A program made the translations under genes and the position numbers. 64,000 nt of DNA from Terriglobia bacterium. GTDB lineage: Bacteria > Acidobacteriota > Terriglobia > Acidiferrales > UBA7541. The stretch lies in the NCBI GenBank assembly GCA_020073485.1, contig JAIQFB010000023.1, positions 1 through 64,000 of the forward strand, in the 5' to 3' direction. Below, one piece after another: positions 62,924 through 64,000 of the stretch. How positions within the stretch are numbered: position 1 is the first letter of the stretch; each line of letters begins with the position of its first letter. A model generated the notes under the pieces. The model was not told the DNA's origin and did not search any database. It saw only the letters and a program-made list of their open reading frames with translations.

Positions 62924-64000
62924 TTACTGAGCCCTCGTCTGTCCGCGCCGCAGAGTGCCGGACAATTTCCAATGCTTCATCGTCTCGGTGAACTGGCGGA
63001 ACAAATAATGGGAATCGTGAGGCCCGGGCGAAGCCTCGGGGTGGTATTGCACGGAAAACAGCGGCAGGGTGCGGTGCCGCAGGCCTTCGTTGGTGTGGTC
63101 GTTCAGGTTTACGTGCGTGATTTCGACTTCGCTCGACGGGAGTGAATCGGGATCGACACAGAAACCGTGATTCTGCGCGGTGATTTCGACCTGGTCGGTC
63201 AGAAGATTTTTCACCGGATGATTCGACCCGTGATGGCCGAAGCGCAATTTGAATGTCTTTCCACCGAGCGCCAAGCCGCACAACTGGTGCCCCAGGCAGA
63301 TTCCGAAGACCGGGGCCTTGCCCAGCAGGTTGCGAATCGATTCGACGGCGTAGGTAGCGGGTTCGGGATCGCCGGGGCCGTTGGACAAGAAAACTCCGTC
63401 GGGCTTGAGCGCGAGGGCGTCCTCGGCCGACGTTTTCGCGGGGACGACCAGCACTTCGCAATTGTGATCGACCAGGAGGCGCAGAATATTCTGCTTGATG
63501 CCGTAATCGTAGGCCACCACGCGAAATTTCTGAACCTCGCCATCGGGCTGCACCTCGCCCATGCCTTCGTGCCAGGGCGACGCCGTGAGTTCGATGGAGC
63601 CTTTGTCCCAGGCGTATTGCTTTTCCGACGACACGCGGCTGGCCAGTTCCTGACCTGCCATCGACGTCAGCGCGCGCGCTTCCGTGACGAGAGCCTCCGC
63701 GGCAGATCCGTCGGTCGCCAGGACGCCGCGCAGCGCGCCTTGTTTGCGGATGTGGCGGACCAGGGCGCGCGTATCCACGTCCCAGAGAACGGGAATGTTG
63801 TGGCGCGTCAGGTATGCCTGCGTGGATTCGGTCGAGCGCCAATTCGAGGAAATGGCGGAAAATTCGCGCACCACCAGCGATTCGATGTGCGGCGCGGGCG
63901 ATTCCTCGTCGTCGTGGTTCGTGCCGACGTTTCCGATGTGCGGATACGTCAGGCAGACGATTTGCCCCGCGTAGCTCGGGTCGGTAAAAACTTCCTGATA
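62924..64000 (-). CDS. carA: Carbamoyl-phosphate synthase small subunit (5' end outside the window)
   Basis: 358 residues are in view, open at the right edge. The first visible residues YQEVFTDPSYAGQIVCLTYP belong to the N-terminal domain, so roughly the first 35 to 50 residues are missing. The class I glutamine amidotransferase domain has the nucleophile Cys in GICLGHQLCG and the His/Glu pair in SVQYHPEASPGPHDSHYLF. It supplies ammonia to CarB. The gene order carA-carB is normal. Confidence 0.95.
   Translation of the reverse strand, partial: YQEVFTDPSYAGQIVCLTYPHIGNVGTNHDDEESPAPHIESLVVREFSAISSNWRSTESTQAYLTRHNIPVLWDVDTRALVRHIRKQGALRGVLATDGSAAEALVTEARALTSMAGQELASRVSSEKQYAWDKGSIELTASPWHEGMGEVQPDGEVQKFRVVAYDYGIKQNILRLLVDHNCEVLVVPAKTSAEDALALKPDGVFLSNGPGDPEPATYAVESIRNLLGKAPVFGICLGHQLCGLALGGKTFKLRFGHHGSNHPVKNLLTDQVEITAQNHGFCVDPDSLPSSEVEITHVNLNDHTNEGLRHRTLPLFSVQYHPEASPGPHDSHYLFRQFTETMKHWKLSGTLRRGQTRAQ

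Overview
The window is GC-rich, tightly packed and mostly coded on the minus strand. It holds no rRNA or tRNA that I can recognise. The gene content suggests a member of the Acidobacteriota, probably a soil-type Terriglobia/'Solibacter'-like lineage. This is an inference from a Gram-negative envelope (lpxD, mpl, murJ), a complete System I cytochrome c maturation cluster, a bacillithiol-type bshC, a Rieske/split-cytochrome-b complex with a very large multihaem cytochrome, many Tat-exported or lipoprotein enzymes, and dense intergenic palindromic repeats. No marker gene fixes the taxonomy.

Left part (1-8.7 kb): an isocitrate dehydrogenase-like gene on the plus strand, then three minus-strand exported enzymes with twin-arginine signals (HAD hydrolase, MmgE/PrpD protein, amidase). 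Two of these are preceded by copies of the same 127-bp segment. A frameshifted membrane-protein remnant and one unknown membrane-anchored protein lie between them. A plus-strand ferredoxin gene follows.

Respiratory and haem region (9.2-29.9 kb, all minus strand). Read in the direction of transcription this is a large redox island. It starts with an unknown gene, then ccmE-ccmF-ccmH-(ccmI-like)-(carboxypeptidase-regulatory-like membrane protein)-ccmA-ccmB-ccmC-ccmD, then hemH. Next come Rieske protein, cytochrome b N-half, cytochrome b C-half, an octahaem cytochrome c and a cupredoxin-like lipoprotein. Last are ctaA, ctaB, a small two-helix protein, a DUF420 protein and a HEAT-repeat protein. 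The ccm genes attach haem to c-type cytochromes such as the octahaem protein, hemH makes protohaem, and ctaB/ctaA convert it to haem A for a terminal oxidase encoded elsewhere.

Housekeeping region (30.4-46.9 kb): a small 2Fe-2S protein, accA, dnaE, a CCA-type nucleotidyltransferase, murJ-xerD, a plus-strand pair (unknown small protein and lpxD), and an operon ldcA-mpl-M61 peptidase-plsC whose four genes overlap by ATGA. This group covers envelope, lipid, DNA and peptidoglycan-recycling functions.

Right part (47-64 kb): acyl-CoA dehydrogenase, meaB, a metallo-beta-lactamase-fold hydrolase, methylthioadenosine phosphorylase and a PfkB kinase; a GIY-YIG nuclease gene bracketed by two near-identical palindromic repeats; hemW with an M2 peptidase; a class I-type aldolase; bshC; and carAB (carA runs off the right edge).

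The intergenic spaces are unusually rich in hairpin repeats. I distinguish at least three families: (a) a composite element whose best copy has 14-bp terminal inverted repeats, (b) a 75-76-bp element with 12- to 25-bp arms (three copies), and (c) a 'GAGGGATTCCTC...CGGAATGAC' palindrome family, two copies of which flank the GIY-YIG gene. These, the Cys-type CcmE, and the octahaem/Rieske/cytochrome-b module are the most interesting parts of the window.
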